A DNA stretch of 64,000 nucleotides from Aspidapion aeneum (Eukaryota > Arthropoda > Insecta > Coleoptera > Brentidae), in NCBI GenBank assembly GCA_963576565.1, contig OY755045.1, positions 6,631,477-6,695,476 on the forward strand, given 5' to 3'. The translations under genes were made by a program, and so were the position numbers. The notes under the pieces are model-generated. The model did no database searches, was not told where the DNA came from, and saw only the letters and a list, made by a program, of their open reading frames with translations. This document shows positions 33,526 through 45,905 of the stretch, one piece after another. How positions within the stretch are numbered: the stretch's first letter is position 1; each line of letters begins with the position of its first letter.

Positions 33526-33916
33526 TATTACTGACAACTTACATTATTTGAGTTTACAACGATTTTGATGGGTTCTTTGTGAGGCTACTCACCCTGTAGC
33601 AATAAACCTTGTTGCCGGGATGGTTATAACTTCATCCTTTTCCAGTTGCTGCTCCTCCATCCTGGTTTGGGATTTATATCCCGCTAATCCTAATAATTCT
33701 CGTTAACTCCTGCATGCAGGGATCCTGCCTGTCAACTCATCGCATTGTTGCATACGAACATGTCATAGACGAAAGATACTTTTCAGTGGCGTGCGCACAA
33801 TGTATGTTAAAAGGCGTAAGCCGTTGCCTACTTACTTAACTAATTACGTATCCAAAAAAAAATATTCATAAGCATTTTTTCATTAATTTTTATTCTAAAG
33901 GTTGGGTATGACTTAT
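33526..33916. other. Unassigned
   Basis: cagtggcgtgcgcac at about 33786 is a solo hAT-like end. No gene. Confidence 0.4.
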
Positions 33917-34550
33917 TATACTCTCTTTGCGGACACCTCTAATAAGCGGACACTCCCTTTAGGCGGACAAACTTGTTGGAACCAAGCTTTTAGCTATTTC
34001 TTTACATGTAAAATTCACTCCTATTCACTGTAATGACCGGACGCGGACAATTTTTTTGGATAAAAAATTCCGAAACCTCCTTTAACCAGACGCGAACTTC
34101 TGATAACAGGACGGAGCGCTACACGACATGGGCATAAATATTATGTAGTATGTTGGCAATAACGCACTTTGCAGCCGGGGAATTACCTCTTTCCGTTTTG
34201 ATGCGGAGACTAAATACTTTTGTCGTATTTACAACATATTTAATTCGGCGAGACTGCTGTGTTTTATTTTTATTGTTCAGTTGGGTAGTAATAGACCTCT
34301 TTGAAATGGCGCCTAGTAAAAAACTTCTTAGTTTACGTGAAAAAATGGAAGTTGTTAACGTTTCGTAGAAGGAACATCTATCAGCACGAAAGATCGCTGA
34401 AAAATTTAATATCGGAAAAACTCAAGCAGCGTAAATTATTAATAAATATATATTAAAACTTCGCAGTTCTCTCTCTTAAGCGCACACCTCCAATAAGCGG
34501 ACAAAATCGACGAAACCGTGAGTGTCCGCTTATAGGAGGTTTTACTATAA
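33917..34550 (+). mobile_element. pogo/Tigger-like element with transposase start
   Basis: Inverted ends 'gcggacacctctaataagcg' and 'gtgtccgcttataggaggtt'. Inside, from ATG 34308: MAPSKKLLSLREKMEVVNVS, a stop at 34366-34368, then EHLSARKIAEKFNIGKTQAA and another stop. That is the helix-turn-helix (psq/CENP-B N-terminal) domain of pogo/Tigger/jerky transposases. The element then jumps to its far end, so the CENP-B and DDE domains are deleted. A second, inverted copy is at 45408-45905. Confidence 0.8.
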
Positions 34551-34590
34551 TGAATTATCGCGCATTTCTTATCTAATTATTTTCCTAATC

Positions 34591-34756
34591 AGTGGCGGAT
34601 CTAGAAACTTTATTTGGGGAGGAAATATCATAATTAATATTAAACAAAACTATTTTGCATAGTGACCAAGAGGTGTATTCTGTGTGTCAAAACTAAGCAA
34701 AGATTCAGATTTGGGGGGGGGACTTCTCCTTTTTCCCCTTCCGTAGATCCGCGCCT
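34591..34756. mobile_element. hAT-like MITE
   Basis: Ends cagtggcggatctag and tagatccgcgcctg with an internal G run. The target duplication is not clear (only 'ctaat' shared). Confidence 0.65.
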
Positions 34757-35327
34757 GGACTAATAGGTGTCCACACGACAAAGATTTTCAAGAATATATG
34801 CAAAAATTGAAAATGTTTTTAAAATTTAAACATAGGACCACTACGTATTCTAATTTCTTAAAGAAAAGTATCAAACGAACCCAATCTGGTGCTACGTGAC
34901 TAATCCCTTCTTGTAAGGCTTAACAGAAGCTCTCGACTAGTTTTTTATTTATTTTTGAATAAGGCAACTTTATATCTATTTTTCTCAGAAATGTTTCTTT
35001 TTTCGTATGCTGCTCCTGTCAAACGTACACCCATTTTAAAAACTACCGCCCTTTTCCAAATTGTTACAGTGAAAATCGTGAGCAGGGGTGCAATGGAGAA
35101 AGGGCCAGAACATGTTACACTTTTATTCCTTTCGAATGAATTATAAATGAAGGTTTTCTAAATGTCTTTCTAGGTTTTGAATTGGACCTCGAAATGAGCG
35201 TAGATATTTCGGAGCCCTTTTTAGCCCAAAAAAAGCAGCACAGAATTCTAAACTTAGGCATTAGGCCTTATACCCTTAGAGACCCTTTATAATATTTATT
35301 TTACAATGTATAATTACATATTTTATG
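34757..35327. other. Unassigned
   Basis: No gene. The 63-residue frame at 34955 is unsupported. Confidence 0.4.
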
Positions 35328-37875
35328 TATAATGTATAATGTATAATGTATAATGTATAACGTATAATGTATAATGTATAATGTATAATGTATAATGTAT
35401 AATGTATAATGTATAATGTATAATGTATAATGTATAATGTATAATGTATAATGTATAATGTATAATGTATAATGTATAATGTATAATGTATAATGTATAA
35501 TGTATAATGTATAATGTATAATGTATAATGTATAATGTATAATGTATAATGTATAATGTATAATGTATAATGTATAATGTATAATGTATAATGTATAATG
35601 TATAATGTATAATGTATAATGTATAATGTATAATGTATAATGTATAATGTATAATGTATAATGTATAATGTATAATGTATAATGTATAATGTATAATGTA
35701 TAATGTATAATGTATAATGTATAATGTATAATGAATAATGTATAATGAATAATGTATAATGTATAATGTTCAATGTATAATGTATAATGTATAATGTATA
35801 ATGTATAATGTATATTGTATAATGTATAATGTATAATGTATAATGTATAATGTATAATGTATAATGTATAATGTATAATGTATAATGTATAATGTATAAT
35901 GTATAATGTATAATGTATAATGTATAATGTATAATGTATAATGTATAATGTATAATGTATAATGTATAATGTATAATGTATAATGTATAATGTATAATGT
36001 ATAATGTATAATGTATAATGTATAATGTATAATGTATAATGTATAATGTATAATGTATAATGTTCAATGTATAATGTATAATGTATAATGTATAATGTAT
36101 AATGTATAATGTATAATGTATAATGTATAATGTATAATGTTCAATGTATAATGTATAATGTATAATGTATAATGTATAATGTATAATGTATAATGTATAA
36201 TGTTCAATGTATAATGTATAATGTATAATGTATAATGTATAATGTATAATGTATAATGTATAATGTATAATGTATATTGTATAATGTATAATGTATAATG
36301 TATAATGTTCAATGTATAATGTATAATGTATAATGTATAATGTATAATGTATAATGTATAATGTATAATGTATAATGTATAATGTATAATGTATAATGTA
36401 TAATGTATAATGTATAATGTATAATGTATAATGTATAATGTATAATGTTCAATGTATAATGTATAATGTATAATGTATAATGTATAATGTATAATGTATA
36501 ATGTATAATGTATAATGTATAATGTATAATGTATAATGTATAATGTATAATGTATAATGTTCAATGTATAATGTATAATGTATAATGTATAATGTATAAT
36601 GTATAATGTATAATGTATAATGTATAATGTTCAATGTATAATGTATAATGTATAATGTATAATGTATAATGTATAATGTATAATGTATAATGTATAATGT
36701 ATAATGTATAATGTATAATGTATAATGTATAATGTATAATGTATAATGTATAATGTATAATGTATAATGTATAATGTATAATGTATAATGTATAATGTAT
36801 AATGTATAATGTATAATGTATAATGTATAATGTATAATGTATAATGTATAATGTATAATGTATAATGTATAATGTATAATGTATAATGTATAATGTATAA
36901 TGTATAATGTATAATGTATAATGTATAATGTATAATGTATAATGTATAATGTATAATGTATAATGTATAATGTATAATGTATAATGTATAATGTATAATG
37001 TATAATGTATAATGTATAATGTATAATGTATAATGTATAATGTATAATGTATAATGTATAATGTATAATGTATAATGTATAATGTATAATGTATAATGTA
37101 TAATGTATAATGTATAATGTATAATGTATAATGTATAATGTATAATGTATAATGTATAATGTATAATGTATAATGTATAATGTATAATGTATAATGTATA
37201 ATGTATAATGTATAATGTATAATGTATAATGTATAATGTATAATGTATAATGTATAATGTATAATGTATAATGTATAATGTATAATGTATAATGTATAAT
37301 GTATAATGTATAATGTATAATGTATAATGTATAATGTATAATGTATAATGTATAATGTATAATGTATAATGTATAATGTATAATGTATAATGTATAATGT
37401 ATAATGTATAATGTATAATGTATAATGTATAATGTATAATGTATAATGTATAATGTATAATGTATAATGTATAATGTATAATGTATAATGTATAATGTAT
37501 AATGTATAATGTATAATGTATAATGTATAATGTATAATGTATAATGTATAATGTATAATGTATAATGTATAATGTATAATGTATAATGTATAATGTATAA
37601 TGTATAATGTATAATGTATAATGTATAATGTATAATGTATAATGTATAATGTATAATGTATAATGTATAATGTATAATGTATAATGTATAATGTATAATG
37701 TATAATGTATAATGTATAATGTATAATGTATAATGTATAATGTATAATGTATAATGTATAATGTATAATGTATAATGTATAATGTATAATGTATAATGTA
37801 TAATGTATAATGTATAATGTATAATGTATAATGTATAATGTATAATGTATAATGTATAATGTATAATGTATAATG
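35328..37875. repeat. TATAATG heptanucleotide array, 364 unit lengths
   Basis: 2548 bp with exact 7-bp periodicity. Variants are rare: TTCAATG units at 35769, 36063, 36140, 36203, 36308, 36448, 36560 and 36630, plus a few TATATTG, GAATAATG and AACG forms. All spacings measured between neighbouring TTCAATG units from 36063 on are multiples of 7 (77, 63, 105, 140, 112, 70). From 36637 to the end it is perfect. The long IIHYTLY-type open frames are repeat artefacts. Confidence 0.97.
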
Positions 37876-38373
37876 TATGTTTTTCCTAAATTTTCAGTAG
37901 CTAACCCTCGGCAAATGCAGGGTGATGGAAAATACTGGCCATTAAAATCAACGACACAGATATATACTGCGAATATACGCAGACAGACAGCAACTCCTGT
38001 GAGAATTGACAAAGAGGTTTAAATAGTATTTTAAAAGTAGGCACGCATAACGCACTTTGATCCCCTTTTATCTGACAAGCTTAGCTTTATTGTGCGTACA
38101 TTAAACACTTCAGAGCCCGCTGCGATCTTAAAACTGTCATTATCGAGATTTTGTTTGTTCTTTTTTAACAAACAACGGAGGGGAGTGTTATTTGGTGCCC
38201 TTATGTCAGCCATTCAAAACTTTAATCCTTTGGTTTTAAATCCATAGAATTAGAAAACGAAAAGGGTTATAGTGGCATCAAATCATCGCACAGAAATGAG
38301 GCATTTGCGAATGAATTCGTCAGATGGCGTCTTGACTGGTTGAACTAAGGACAACAAAAAAATACAGGGCACG
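37876..38373. other. Unassigned
   Basis: Unique-looking DNA between two arrays; 60-residue frame 38031-38213 unsupported. Confidence 0.4.
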
Positions 38374-40470
38374 ACAAGGCCAACACAAAAATAGAGGCCA
38401 CGACCCTGAAAAAATCAGCTGTTCTCCCGGGGCTGAATTTTACATTGGGTCTTATGGGAGGTCAGACGTTTTTTTATGATATTTTCAAAATGGCACTACA
38501 GATTTCCGCAAAATTTCAGTGAAATATTCTCAGACACCATCTCGATATTCCACTAAAGGTTTGTAAGGAAGCAACATAATTAAAAGGTTAAAATCTTCAA
38601 GATTTAGCATTCCTTATTTTGAATTCAAATTACCCGCCATGTACCACATGCCAACTGTTATATTTGACATGTATTTGACTTTGTCACATGTGATTGTCAC
38701 ATTCGCTTCTGCTTTAAACTTAATTTTTGTGTGAGCTAATGAAGCGGCTATGAAAAATTAGGACTTACTACACATTTAAAAAAAATTGTTCTGCCAGAAT
38801 AAAGTAAAAACAATCTCAAAAACGGCTTTATTAAAAAAAAATCAAATACCCATGAACCGTCATTCCAACTTCAATATTTTAAAGACAATCAGCTGTGTCG
38901 TAACGTGACCATCAAAAAAAAATCAGCCCCGGATGTGACGTCAACAAAGTGGAGGATCGTGGCCCGTCCATTTTGATAGCCCTGGCCACGACTCTGAAAA
39001 AATCAGCTGATGTTGAAGACTGAATTTTACATTGGGTCTTATGGGCGTATAGAGGTTTACTTGTGATATTTTCAAAATGGCACTACAGATTTTCGCGAAA
39101 TTTTAGTGAAATATTCCCAGACACTATACCGATATTCCACCAAATTTTTGTAAAGATGATGATGGTTAAAAGGTTAAAATCTTCAAGATTTAGCATTCCT
39201 TATTTTGAATTCAAATTACCCGCCATGTACCACATGCCAACTGTTATATTTGACATGTATTTGACTTTGTCACATGTGATTGTCACATTCGCTTCTGCTT
39301 TAAACTTAATTTTTGTGTGAGCTAATGAAGCGGCTATGAAAAATTAGGGCTTACTACACATTTAAAAAAAATTGTTCTGCCAGAATAAAGTAAAAACAAT
39401 CTCAAAAACGGCTTTATTAAAAAAAAATCAAATACCCATGAACCGTCATTCCAACTTCAATATTTTAAAGACAATCAGCTGTGTCGTAACGTGACCATCA
39501 AAAAAAAAAATCAGCCCCGGATGTGACGTCAACAAAGTGGAGGATCGTGGCCCGTCCATTTTGATAGCCCTGGCCACGACTCTGAAAAAATCAGCTGATG
39601 TTGAAGACTGAATTTTACATTGGGTCTTATGGGCGTATAGAGGTTTACTTGTGATATTTTCAAAATGGCACTACAGATTTTCGCGAAATTTTAGTGAAAT
39701 ATTCCCAGACACTATACCGATATTCCACCAAATTTTTGTAAAGATGATGATGGTTAAAAGGTTAAAATCTTCAAGATTTAGCATTCCTTATTTTGAATTC
39801 AAATTACCCGCCATGTACCACATGCCAACTGTTATATTTGACATGTATTTGACTTTGTCACATGTGATTGTCACATTCGCTTCTGCTTTAAACTTGATTT
39901 TTGTGTGAGCTAATGAAGCGGCTATGAAAAATTAGGGCTTACTACACATTTAAAAAAAATTGTTCTGCCAGAATAAAGTAAAAACAATCTCAAAAACGGC
40001 TTTATTTAAAAAAAAATCAAATACCCATGAACCGTCATTCCAACTTCAATATTTTAAAGACAATCAGCTGTGTCGTAACGTGACCATCAAAAAAAAATCA
40101 GCCCCGGATGTGACGTCAACAAAGTGGAGGATCGTGGCCCGTCCATTTTGATAGCCCTGGCCACGACTCTGAAAAAATCAGCTGATGTTGAAGACTGAAT
40201 TTTACATTGGGTCTTATGGGCGTATAGAGGTTTACTTGTGATATTTTCAAAATGGCACTACAGATTTTCGCGAAATTTTAGTGAAATATTCCCAGACACT
40301 ATACCGATATTCCACCAAATTTTTGTAAAGATGATGATGGTTAAAAGGTTAAAATCTTCAAGATTTAGCATTTCTTATTTTGAATTCAAATTGCCCGCCA
40401 TGCACCGCACGCTAACTGTTATATTTGACATGGATATGACTTTGTCATTTTTGAAGTTTAAACTTCTTTA
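38374..40470 (+). repeat. Tandem array of a 587-bp unit, 3.5 copies
   Basis: Units start at about 38374, 38987, 39576 and 40163, each beginning ccacgac(c/t)ctgaaaaaatcag. The last unit stops at about 40450, inside the unit, where a different repeat starts. Spacing of the later units is 588 and 587 bp. Units 2 and 3 are nearly identical; unit 1 differs in its left half and resembles the solitary copy at 24163. The repeated 85-residue open frame (39063, 39651) is a passenger of the repeat, not a known protein. Confidence 0.92.
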
Positions 40471-40690
40471 GGCGCGTTTAGCAGTTTTGGTGGGTACTGA
40501 ATTAAACTGAGCCGTCAGGCTCGGCTATGTAACGCTCATTCGAGTAAAGTCGGCTCGAGTCGACTAACTGTGAGACATTCAGCGAGCGATATGATGATGC
40601 AGATAAAGGCCAGTATTTTTAATTTCGCCTTGTTGAAGTTTACACTTCTGTCGTGTGGTCTTAAGCACACACTATTTTTTTGTCATGGCA
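40445..40690 (+). repeat. Dispersed repeat Y, copy 1
   Basis: tttttgaagtttaaacttct... to ...gaagtttacacttctgtcgt gtggtcttaagcacacac. Copies at 46925-47180 (+) and 50520-50745 (-). The terminal gaagtttaaacttc/gaagtttacacttc motifs are inverted, suggesting a short TIR element. Contains 'gtcaggctcggctatgtaac'. Confidence 0.75.
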
Positions 40691-41142
40691 TTTATTTATT
40701 TGCTTGTTATGTAAAACTTCGATTCTTTACTGATTTTTTACAATAAAGTTCATTTAAAATCAACAAATCGGCCATTTCAAGCATGTGGACGGGACAAATA
40801 ACAAAATAGGATATCCAAAAAAAATTGTAGCCAATTTGTTATGTAATATTTTAACACCAAAATTAGCAAATATATTCTTCATTAATTAGACAATATTTTG
40901 GAAAATATAAATGCAAGCAACATGTTTTTATAGTAGAGATAAAATCAATAAATGACGGTTGTGGACGGGACAGGAAAAATCCGTATCATTTTAGTTAACA
41001 TAAAAACAACAAAAATTTCTGAAATGGTTTTAAGAAAAAAGATATAGTTTTTAGTTTATAACAAAATACTAGTAAATCACACTAATTGATTAAGAAATAA
41101 ATTTTCTATAAGAATTCGTGACGAAAAAATAATATTTATTGG
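40691..41142. other. Unassigned
   Basis: 'gtggacgggaca' occurs twice (about 40785 and 40960); no gene. Confidence 0.4.
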
Positions 41143-41150
41143 TTGTGGAC

Positions 41151-41518
41151 CAGCGGCGTAGCGTGCCCGAAAGGGCGGGGGGGGGGGCGACAGCTAAAAA
41201 GGGCGCCTCTGAAAACTGATGAAAAATCTTGTGGCAAAACAAAAACAAAAAGGTCAAAAAGGCGCCTCTCACAAATCTTGCGGCCAAAAACAAAAACAAA
41301 AAAAAAACAAACAGGTCATCATGTGTGAGGGGGCGGCCGATAAGTCACAAGGGCGCCTCTCACGAATTTTGCGACCAAAAAAAAAAAAAAAAGTCATCAT
41401 GTGTGAGGGCCCGACTTAATCAAGCTGAGGGCGTTTCGGCCACCTATGGGGCGCCACGACCCTCGGGGCGGGGGGGGCGACGAACCCCCCGCGCCCCCCC
41501 CCCCACGCTACGCCGCTG
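41151..41518. mobile_element. hAT MITE, 368 bp, 8-bp target duplication
   Basis: Ends cagcggcgtagcgtg and cacgctacgccgctg; ttgtggac on both sides (41143-41150, 41519-41526). The interior holds a three-fold 'aagggcgcctct' repeat with A-runs (41200-41390). Confidence 0.9.
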
Positions 41519-41526
41519 TTGTGGAC

Positions 41527-42009
41527 CTTAAGAATTATGGAATATTTTTTTATAATTTATTTTAGTATAAATAACAACATCAACTAAATTAAAGGGAACA
41601 ATAACGACGAACGAAAATGTTTTGTTATAGATATCTTTCTTATATTGTTTTGATGGGTGTGACCAATTTCCAACATTTTTTCGGACACAGGCCTAAAAAA
41701 GTGGCATGATTGGAGCCCTGCGATGGGCAGGACGCTTTCCCATCTTTTGGCTTGAAACGTAGATAAGATTTATATTGGTTTTACCATGAAGTGCATTAAA
41801 AATATATTTTAATGCACTTTTGTATTTTATAAGAAAAATCCAAATCGCTTGAAATGGCCGAAATACCAGTTAATCTTTTTAAAACAAATTTACACAACAA
41901 AAAAATCATTTTTTGATGTTGTAATTTTTGTAAACATACCTAAAGAAGTTTTAGAAGTTGCTGAATATAACAAATAGTTGTAGGTGAGCCTATTACTTTC
42001 CACACAGAA
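41527..42009. other. Unassigned
   Basis: Nothing recognised; small hairpin at 41788-41817 (aagtgcatt/aatgcactt). Confidence 0.4.
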
Positions 42010-42320
42010 ACGAACACATTCGCTTCTGCTTTTAATTTAATTTTTGTGTAAGCTAATGAATGAAAGTAAGTAATGAAAAGGCTCTAAAAAATTAAGGATA
42101 GTACTATACATTTTTTAAAAATTGTTTTACAAGAATATAGTAAAAACTTTACCTAAACCAGCTTTGTTTTTTAAAAAATCAAATAGTCATCAACCGTCAT
42201 ACTAACTTTAATATTTTAAAAATAATCAGTTGTGGCGTGACGTAACATTAAAAAAAAAAGCAGCCTCCGCTGTGACGTCAACAAAGTTGTAGGTAGATCG
42301 TGGCTCGTCCGTTTTGCCCT
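42010..42320 (+). repeat. 587-bp repeat family, partial diverged copy
   Basis: Starts at 'cacattcgcttctgctttta' and runs to 'gatcgtggctcgtccgtttt', i.e. the right half of the unit, with many changes. Confidence 0.75.
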
Positions 42321-43737
42321 GGTTGAACAAGCTTCATCAAGTATATTTGATAATTGATAAAATCCTCGCACTGCATCTAGTGTAAAACTTTTCAGTTATT
42401 GTTAATTTACGTGTAATTTGTCTAAACTGTCCCGCCCGCCCCCCCCCAAAGCTTTTTTCTAAATACGTCACTGAGCTAAGGTATCAGATCCATCATGGAT
42501 CCATTTATTTGGCTTAAGTATATCTAAAATACATTTTATTACCTAAACAAAGTCATGACAAGACATTACAAGTGTTCAATTTTTTTGTTTGAAACACTGC
42601 TTCTGTTCCATTTCACATATAGACACATCCAGAGAAATGAAAACCAAAAACCATTGTATATCTTACTTTCTATTTAAAAAGTTTGACAGCATAATCCCGC
42701 AAAAAAAACCATGGAAAATATTTGATCTAAATATATAGAGTAAAAAAGAAAAGCAGATCTTTCCAAGTTTTAAAAAAACTAAAAGAACACTTTACGAAAT
42801 GGAAATACAAAAAATTTTAAAAAATATATATATTTTTTAAATATAGCCAAATTTTTTGCATTTGCACATGACTAGAAAAAACAGGAAATAGTCAAAGCTC
42901 GTGGGAAATCAACCTTGCCAGGAAACATCTCTACATCGAAGTCAAGTAAAATGTCTTATTTTCGACCATCCAACAGGCCAGACTATTTCTACTTCGCACG
43001 ATAGCTTTTATCTGTTCCTTCTTTAACCCAAAATTTTACCCTTCAAATTATTTTTCACAAAAAAAGAGAGGATAAGTAACGCCTCCTACGGTGGACACAT
43101 AATTACTGAAAATAAGCATTCATTTGTCCTCTTATTTATTTGCCTAGGGCCAGCAGCCTCAAGGGGGCCCGCAGGGTCCTGGTCAAAAACTCAATTTAAC
43201 TTTAAATTTATTGTGATGGAAAAAAATGCAAGAATAAAATGAAAAAAAATTAAGTTTTTTTAATTTTGTTTTTTTTTTGGAAAACAACTATATTTTTTTT
43301 TGTGGAAATCTACTATTTGTAAATACCTAGTTATACTCTCCAACTGAAGTTCAAAACATCCGAAATATATTAATTAAAAAAGATTAAAAGCTAATATTAA
43401 AACGATATACCCTACAAATAATGCTTTGCAGAAAAAAAAACATAAAGAAACGCGTCCTACGTTCGACAAAGAGCTACTGAAAGAATGCGTTCATTCATCC
43501 AAAACAACCTTGCCAATTGCCCAAAAACATCTAAAATTTGAGGAAATTCTTGCATTTTATTATATTTTGTAAATACGAACACAAAATGTATCTTATAAGT
43601 AGATATGTAAAATGAACCTGTTATACTTAGTCTCAAACTAAAGCTCAAACCTCCCTAAAGATATAAAAGATAAAAAGCTCGTACTTCTGTGCCCAACAGT
43701 CCCCCTGATTTTATGGGCGCAAAGCCTCAAAAAAGAT
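42321..43737. other. Unassigned; imperfect ~360-bp duplication at 43080-43740
   Basis: 43082 'gcctcctacggtggacacat...attactgaaaataagcattc' and 43452 'gcgtcctacgttcgacaaag...ctactgaaagaatgcgttc' look like two diverged copies. They may be the 3' region of the Penelope-like fragment that ends at 43738. A solo hAT-like end lies near 42470. Confidence 0.4.
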
Positions 43738-44301
43738 CTATTGAATATCATAAAGCAACATCAAAACAACAAGTTGAACAAGTGTATCATCATAAAATAT
43801 AAAGCGTAGATAAGTAGGCATATCTGGAAAAAGATAAAGAATTTTGCTCGCCCCTTTTTTAATTCTAAGACACTTGTTATCCATTAGGAGTTCTTTCCAT
43901 TTGTTTGGTATGTCCGTGCTTGGATGACTCAAAACTTCTTTATCCTGCGTTATAACTGCAGCTTTAATAAACCATCGTTTTCGCCAATACTCCTTATGCA
44001 AAACTTTAGCTTCAGTCATTTGATCATTTGACCATGCATGATCCGTTAAACCGGATTTTTTAAAATCGCTTAATTGGGTACTTTTTTGACGTTCCTTTAT
44101 CATAACCTGAAGAAGGCATTTTATTTCTTCTACATGTGATTTACAAAACTGAAACGGGATTCGGTCAATGTATTCCTTATTATTTAAGGGGTTTTTTGGT
44201 TTTGTTTTAGTTAGAAAACCGCATTCTTGATAAGAACACAGTTTTAGTATTCGTTTTATGTCTTCTGGAACCTTTTGAACATGTGGAATATTCATAATAA
44301 C
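43738..44301 (-). pseudogene. Penelope-like retroelement, C-terminal GIY-YIG region
   Basis: Minus-strand frame whose start is set by the LINE insertion at 44302. It shows MNIPHVQKVPEDIKRIL, LTKTKPKNPL, a degraded YRIPC/GIY-YIG start (here RIPFQFCKSHVEE), KSGLTDHAWSND, AKVLHKEYWRKRWFIKAAVI and IPNKWKELL. This is the order found in the endonuclease end of Penelope-like elements. The GIY-YIG catalytic start has lost its glycines and tyrosines. The RT domain would lie to the right and is absent. Family assignment is by motif order. Confidence 0.7.
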
Positions 44302-44314
44302 CTTGAGTGGGGGC

Positions 44315-45310
44315 ACGAAATGATGTTTGAGGAGAGCGCTTTAGTTTGCTACACTGATGGATCCAAACTATCAGAGAGGCAAAACACAGGAGCGGTATAC
44401 GTGGAAAAACTAGAAGTTTAGAAGAGCTACTCGCTCGGTGAGCAGGCTACTGTTTTTCAAGCAGAAGTTTACGCCATAATAATGGCGGCAACCCTAGAAG
44501 ACGTTTGGAACGGCGAAGAAGAGCTTATATATATATATGCTCTGACAGTCAAGCCACCCTGAAGGCGCTAAACGCACCTAAGATTGCTAACGGCTTGGTG
44601 GAAGAATGCGCAGAGGCTCTGGAGACCCTAAGCGATGGCAAACGGGTGACTGGTTTGAATTCCGGGACATACGAGGGTACCAGGCAACGAGAAGGCGGAC
44701 GAACTCGCACGACTCGGGGCAGGAACCGCCTATGTAGGACCGGAGCCACTTTTGGGCGTGACAAAAAGACAAATGCAATGCGGACTCAACAAATGGGCCC
44801 AGGACGCGCTATTAAACTCCTGGGAAACAGGAACGTGTTGCAGACAGACCAGAGAATTCGTAGACCGTCCAAAAGCGACCAGAATTAGATGGATGCTGGG
44901 ACGGATACGAAAAAACCTCGGACTGCTGATAGGTACTCTAACCGGACATAATCGGTTGAGTAGGCACATGACACGAATAGGAGTCGAGAATGACCCTACC
45001 TGCACAGCCTGTGGACAGGAAGAAGAGACATCAAGACACCTCGTGGCAGAATGCGAGGCCTACGCAAGGATGAGACAACAGGCATTCGGAGCGCTAACTC
45101 TGAGCGAGGAAGAACTGCACATGATCAAATGGGCAGACTTACTGGACTTTATAAAGAGAACAGGAAGGCCCAATGAGTTACCCGACCATCAAAGGGAAGT
45201 GCAGAGAGTCGGTTAAGAGACAGACTTAGGGCATGGCAAAAAGGGCTTACTCTGGCCTACTTGTCAGACCTGCGGGTCAACCCCCCCCACTACTACTACT
45301 ACTACTACTA
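44315..45310 (+). mobile_element. 5'-truncated LINE with RNase H, 13-bp target duplication
   Basis: Insertion flanked by cttgagtgggggc at 44302-44314 and 45311-45323, ending in an (ACT)n tail (45289-45310). It carries RNase H blocks VCYTDGSKLSE, FQAEVYAIIMA, SDSQATLKAL, IPGHTRVPGNEKADELA, then a C-terminal cysteine motif CTACGQEEETSRHLVAEC. Three lesions: stop TAG 44419-44421, a frameshift in the (AT)n run at 44527-44538, and another frameshift near 44660. The last frame (44752-45216) is open for 154 residues. This resembles I/R1/jockey-group elements with RNase H. Confidence 0.88.
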
Positions 45311-45407
45311 CTTGAGTGGGGGCGAGTTGGGGCTTGAGCCCCTAAGCGTACACCACTGAAAGATGACTGCAGAAAGTTGCATGAAAATCATACATATACA
45401 GTGAACC

Positions 45408-45905
45408 CTCCTATTAGCGGACACTCACGGTTTCGTCGATTTTGTCCGGTTATTGGAGGTGTCCGCTTCTGAGAGAGAACTGCGAAATTTTAATATAATC
45501 TTTATTAACATTTTCCGCTGCATGAGTTTTTCCGATATTAAATTTTTCAGCGATCTTTCGTGGTGATGGATGTCTTCTTCACGTACACTAAGAAGTTTTT
45601 TACTAGGCACCATTTCAAAGAGATCTATTACTACTCAACTGAACAATAAAAATAAAACACAGCAGTCCCGTCGAATAAAATATGTTGTAAATACCACAGA
45701 AGTATTTAGTCTCCGCATGCAGAGTGCGTTGTTGCCAACATACTACATAATATTTATGCCCATGTCGTGCAGTGATCCGTCCCGTTGTCAGAGGAGTAAA
45801 TTTTACATGTAAAGAAATAGGGAAAAGCTTGATTCAAACAAATTTGTCCGCCTAAAGGGAGTGTCCGATTAATAGAAGTGTCCGCAAGGAGAGGTGTCCA
45901 TCTAG
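45408..45905 (-). mobile_element. pogo/Tigger-like element, inverted copy
   Basis: Ends 'gtgaaccctcctattagcgg' (45403 on) and 'gtgtccgcaaggagaggtgt'. On the minus strand from 45613, VPSKKLLSVRE begins the same helix-turn-helix domain as at 34308, then a small deletion shifts the frame. No catalytic domain. Confidence 0.75.

Noticed and set aside
35276..38012. Long open frames of IIHYTLY repeats
   Set aside because: A 7-bp array gives a 21-bp coding period without stops; repeat artefact.
39063..39908. Two identical 85-residue frames
   Set aside because: Passengers of the 587-bp tandem repeat, broken in other units and unlike known proteins.
44505..45005. Several overlapping open frames on both strands
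   Set aside because: Shadows or frameshifted parts of the LINE RNase H region.
45286..45310. Stand-alone trinucleotide microsatellite
   Set aside because: It abuts the target duplication of the LINE, so it is the element's tail.
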